Positions 6,323-8,591 of a stretch of DNA of 8,591 nucleotides are shown piece after piece; position 1 is the first letter of the stretch; every line of letters begins with the position of its first letter. This stretch comes from an uncultured Holophagaceae bacterium. Lineage in GTDB: Bacteria > Acidobacteriota > Holophagae > Holophagales > Holophagaceae. The position numbers were made by a program, and so were the translations under genes. Where the stretch lies: the NCBI GenBank assembly GCA_903927605.1, contig CAIYNT010000243.1:1-8591 (forward strand), read 5' to 3'. Under the pieces are notes generated by a model. It did no database searches. It saw only the letters and a program-made list of their open reading frames with translations, and had not been told where the DNA came from.

Positions 6323-6324
6323 GC
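6315..6324 (+). repeat. Right copy of 10-bp direct repeat CCGCATGAGC
   Basis: Identical to 6073-6082. It includes the first two codons of murF (ATG AGC). Confidence 0.6.
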
Positions 6325-7668
6325 CTCTGGTCCCTGTTCCAGGTTGCCTCCCAGGTGGGCGGGGAGATCCTCGGCGATGGCGCCGCGGTGCCGTCCTCGC
6401 TGTCGCTGGATACCCGCACGATGCAACCCGGTGCCTGCTTCGTGGCCCTACGGGCCGAGCGGGATGGCCACGATTTTGCTCTCGGGGCCGTGGAGAAGGG
6501 AGCTGGGGCTTTGCTGGTGGATCATCCACTGGACACCGGTTGTCCGCAGCTCATCGTGCCTGACACCCTGGTCGCCCTCCAGCGCTGGGGCCAGGCACGG
6601 CTCACCGCGGTGCGGCCGAAGCTCGTGTTCGGGGTCACCGGAAGTGTGGGGAAGACCAGCACCAAGGATCTGCTGGCCGCAGCTGTGGGCGGATGGAAGA
6701 CACCGGGAAACCGCAACAACACGTTGGGCCTGCCCGAGGCCTTGGCCACGTTGCCCGAGGGGCTGGAGTCCGCTGTCCTGGAGATGGGCATGAGCACGCC
6801 TGGCGAGATAAGGCGGCTCACCGAGATCGCTCCGCTGGATGCGGGTCTGATCACCATGGTGGGTACAGCCCATGTCGAGTACTTTGCCAAGGGCCAGCAG
6901 GGCATCGCCGAGGCCAAGGGCGAGCTGGTGGCTGGGCTCAAGCGCGGCGGAATCTGGGCGCATCTGGCCGCGGATCCCTGGTGCCGCTGGATCGCCGAGC
7001 AGCCCTGGGCCCGTCAGGCCGAAGCGCTGCCGGTCGGTGAAGGTGAGCCCTTCGGTTGGGAGGCTGTGGAATCTCTCGGGGCGATCGGAGGGGCCTTCAG
7101 ACTGCGGACACCCTCAGGTTCGATCCCCATCCGCCTCCAACTGCCGGGCGAGCACCAGATCCGGAACGCCGCACTGGCCGGGGCTCTGGCGGTTCGGCTG
7201 GGCCACGCTCCGGAACAGGTGGCCGAAGGCCTTGGCACAGTGGCACCAGGGCCAGGGCGAGGTCGCCTTCACGACCTGCGCGGGGGCGGCTGTCTGCTGG
7301 ATGAGACCTACAACGCCAGCCCGGATTCCATCCTGGCCTGCGCCCGGGCCCTGAAGCAGTTGCCCGGGGGCGAGGCCGTGGCCGTTTTGGGAGCCATGCG
7401 GGAGCTGGGATCGGCGGCACCGAGGATCCACCGGGAGACTGGCGCTGCGCTGAAGGCGCTGGGCTTTTCCCGGCTCTGGGCCTACGGCGATTTTGCGGGA
7501 GACTATGTAGAAGGTTTTGGTCAGCGGGGCGTAGCCTTTCCGGCTTTCGAGGCCCTGCGCGACGATGCGGCAGGGCTCTCTGCAATACCACCGGGAGCCC
7601 GTATCCTGGTGAAGGCAAGCCGATTCTGGCGCGCCGAGCGCGCTGTGGATTGGTTGCTCACCCACTGA
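6319..7668 (+). CDS. murF: UDP-N-acetylmuramoyl-tripeptide--D-alanyl-D-alanine ligase MurF
   Basis: MurF adds D-Ala-D-Ala to UDP-MurNAc-tripeptide with ATP, the last cytoplasmic step before the lipid stage. The 449-residue protein has the N-terminal LDTRTMQPGACFVALRAERDGHDF block. The ATP loop GVTGSVGKTSTKDLL starts at residue 105 (K112, T113). N133-N134 lie in NNTLGLPEAL, followed by LEMGMSTPGEIRRL and GTAHVEYF. The C-terminal domain has DETYNASPDS (328-337) and KASRFWRAERAV (from K432). These separate it clearly from MurE, MurC and MurD. The length is normal and no catalytic motif is missing. The start is fixed by GGAGG at 6308-6312 and by family N-terminal length. It lies 21 bases before mraY. 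Confidence 0.97.
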   Translation: MSLWSLFQVASQVGGEILGDGAAVPSSLSLDTRTMQPGACFVALRAERDGHDFALGAVEKGAGALLVDHPLDTGCPQLIVPDTLVALQRWGQARLTAVRPKLVFGVTGSVGKTSTKDLLAAAVGGWKTPGNRNNTLGLPEALATLPEGLESAVLEMGMSTPGEIRRLTEIAPLDAGLITMVGTAHVEYFAKGQQGIAEAKGELVAGLKRGGIWAHLAADPWCRWIAEQPWARQAEALPVGEGEPFGWEAVESLGAIGGAFRLRTPSGSIPIRLQLPGEHQIRNAALAGALAVRLGHAPEQVAEGLGTVAPGPGRGRLHDLRGGGCLLDETYNASPDSILACARALKQLPGGEAVAVLGAMRELGSAAPRIHRETGAALKALGFSRLWAYGDFAGDYVEGFGQRGVAFPAFEALRDDAAGLSAIPPGARILVKASRFWRAERAVDWLLTH

Positions 7669-7689
7669 CCTTCAGACTTCGGACCTCTC

Positions 7690-8591
7690 ATGCTCCCTTG
7701 GCTTCTCTATCCTTTCCGTGACGTGGTTCCGGGCTTCTCGGTCTTTCGGTACGTGACTTTCCGCTCGGCCATGGCCGCCGCCACGGCCATGGTGCTGAGC
7801 CTGCTGCTGGGGCCCTGGGTGATCCGTACTTTGACCGCGCTCAAGATGGGCCAGCACATCCGGGACGTGGGCCCCGAGAATCACCAGAAGAAGGCCGGCA
7901 CGCCCACCATGGGCGGCATCCTCATCCTGATCGTCATCACCGTCTCCACCCTGCTCTGGTGCGACCTCAAGAATGGCGCCATCTGGGTGGCCCTCATGGC
8001 CCTGCTGGGCTTCGGAATGGTGGGCGCCTTCGACGATGCGCAGAAGCTCCTCAAGAAGCAGAACCTGGGTCTCGGCAGCTGGCAGAAGATGGCCCTGCTC
8101 ACGGGCATCTCCCTGATTGTCGCCTGGCTCATCCTGCACTTCGGCCTGAGGGGCGCGGCGACGAGCCAGCTCTCGGTGCCCTTCTTCAAGAACTTCCGGC
8201 CCAATGTCGGTGTCTTCCTGATCCCCTGGATCTGGCTGGTGATGGTGGGCACGAGCAACGCCGTGAACCTGACCGATGGCCTGGATGGACTCGCCATCGG
8301 GGGCACGCTCATCGTCTCCCTCACTTACGCGATCCTGGCCTACGTGGTGGGCCATGCGAAGATCGCCGCCTACCTGGTGGTGCCCCATGTTCCCGGTGGC
8401 GCGGAACTCGCGGTGTTCATGGGCGCCATGGCCGGGGCCTGCCTGGGCTTTCTCTGGTACAACGCCCATCCCGCTGAGGTCTTCATGGGTGACACGGGAT
8501 CGCTCGGGCTCGGCGGCGCCCTGGGCACGGTGGCGGTGGTCATCAAGCAGGAAGTGCTGCTGGTCATCGCCGGGGGCCTGTTCGTGCTGGA
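7690..8591 (+). CDS. mraY: Phospho-N-acetylmuramoyl-pentapeptide-transferase MraY (3' end beyond window)
   Basis: MraY is the polytopic inner-membrane enzyme that transfers phospho-MurNAc-pentapeptide to undecaprenyl phosphate, forming lipid I. Three hundred codons are visible and the frame is still open at the window edge; the family is about 360 residues, so roughly the last sixth is missing. Visible signatures are KKAGTPTMGGI near residue 70, the catalytic pair D115-D116 (GAFDDAQK), NLTDGLDGLAIGG with D196 and D199, and NAHPAEVFMGDTGSLGLGG with H260 and D268. Several hydrophobic segments fit the ten-helix fold. The start ATG gives the common N terminus (MLPWLLYPF). Only a weak CGGA (7680-7683) precedes it, so its ribosome binding site is poor or translation depends on coupling to murF. 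Confidence 0.96.
   Translation, partial: MLPWLLYPFRDVVPGFSVFRYVTFRSAMAAATAMVLSLLLGPWVIRTLTALKMGQHIRDVGPENHQKKAGTPTMGGILILIVITVSTLLWCDLKNGAIWVALMALLGFGMVGAFDDAQKLLKKQNLGLGSWQKMALLTGISLIVAWLILHFGLRGAATSQLSVPFFKNFRPNVGVFLIPWIWLVMVGTSNAVNLTDGLDGLAIGGTLIVSLTYAILAYVVGHAKIAAYLVVPHVPGGAELAVFMGAMAGACLGFLWYNAHPAEVFMGDTGSLGLGGALGTVAVVIKQEVLLVIAGGLFVL

Larger units (their letters stand above)
6073..6324 (+). mobile_element. Putative small insertion-like repeat element between the Sua5 gene and murF
   Basis: A perfect direct repeat, CCGCATGAGC, lies at 6073-6082 and 6315-6324, with a period of 242 bases. Each copy contains an ATGA stop/start junction: the Sua5 stop in the first and the murF start in the second. 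Deleting one period leaves AAGGAG, five bases and ATGAGCCTC, a normal four-base overlap with a good ribosome binding site. The interior is made mostly of small hairpins and low-complexity GC-rich tiles, unlike the neighbouring genes. There is a weak imperfect inverted match near the ends (GCACGC at 6081, GCGTGC at 6295-6300). No transposase is present, so it would have to be a non-autonomous element. The insertion reading is inference. Confidence 0.5.

Noticed and set aside
6073..6324. CRISPR array
   Set aside because: There is no regularly spaced identical repeat; the inverted repeats differ in sequence and spacing.
7672..8469. Minus-strand ORF of 265 codons opposite mraY
   Set aside because: Its His/Gln/Gly-rich composition is the antisense of hydrophobic MraY codons, with no domain.

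Overview
The window is a high-GC stretch (roughly two thirds G+C by eye) of a bacterial division and cell wall (dcw) cluster. Everything recognisable is on the + strand in the classic order: end of mraZ, rsmH, ftsL, ftsI, murE, murF, mraY. The meso-diaminopimelate-type MurE signature, the FtsI with a C-terminal PASTA domain, and the codon and repeat style would fit a diderm such as an Acidobacteriota (Holophaga/Geothrix-like). That assignment is an impression, not a demonstrated identity.

Layout. Bases 1-30 hold the last codons of a gene that is probably mraZ. rsmH (30-992) overlaps its stop codon. ftsL (1004-1372) follows after 11 bases. Between ftsL and ftsI lies a short run of degenerate GTAGGCTGTAGG-type repeats, which also supplies the ftsL stop codon. 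ftsI (1422-3640) carries all three penicillin-binding motifs but is split by an apparent one-base deletion near 3200. murE (3637-5094) and a Sua5-type threonylcarbamoyl-AMP synthase gene (5091-6080) follow, each overlapping the previous gene by four bases. murF (6319-7668) and mraY (7690 to beyond the window end) close the region. No promoter or terminator is evident, and the spacing implies one long transcription unit.

Function. RsmH modifies 16S rRNA. FtsL and FtsI belong to the septal peptidoglycan machine. MurE and MurF finish the cytoplasmic UDP-MurNAc-pentapeptide, which MraY loads onto the lipid carrier; FtsI later cross-links the resulting wall. The t6A tRNA-modification gene between murE and murF is the functional outsider.

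The oddest part is the 242-bp segment between the Sua5 gene and murF. It is flanked by a perfect 10-bp direct repeat (CCGCATGAGC) that contains the stop/start overlap at both ends. It is packed with at least seven small hairpins, each with a three-base loop. Conceptually removing it restores a normal four-base overlap between the two flanking genes with a good Shine-Dalgarno sequence. It looks like a small repeat element that inserted exactly at a stop/start junction without breaking either gene. No gene-free stretch exceeds 300 bases.
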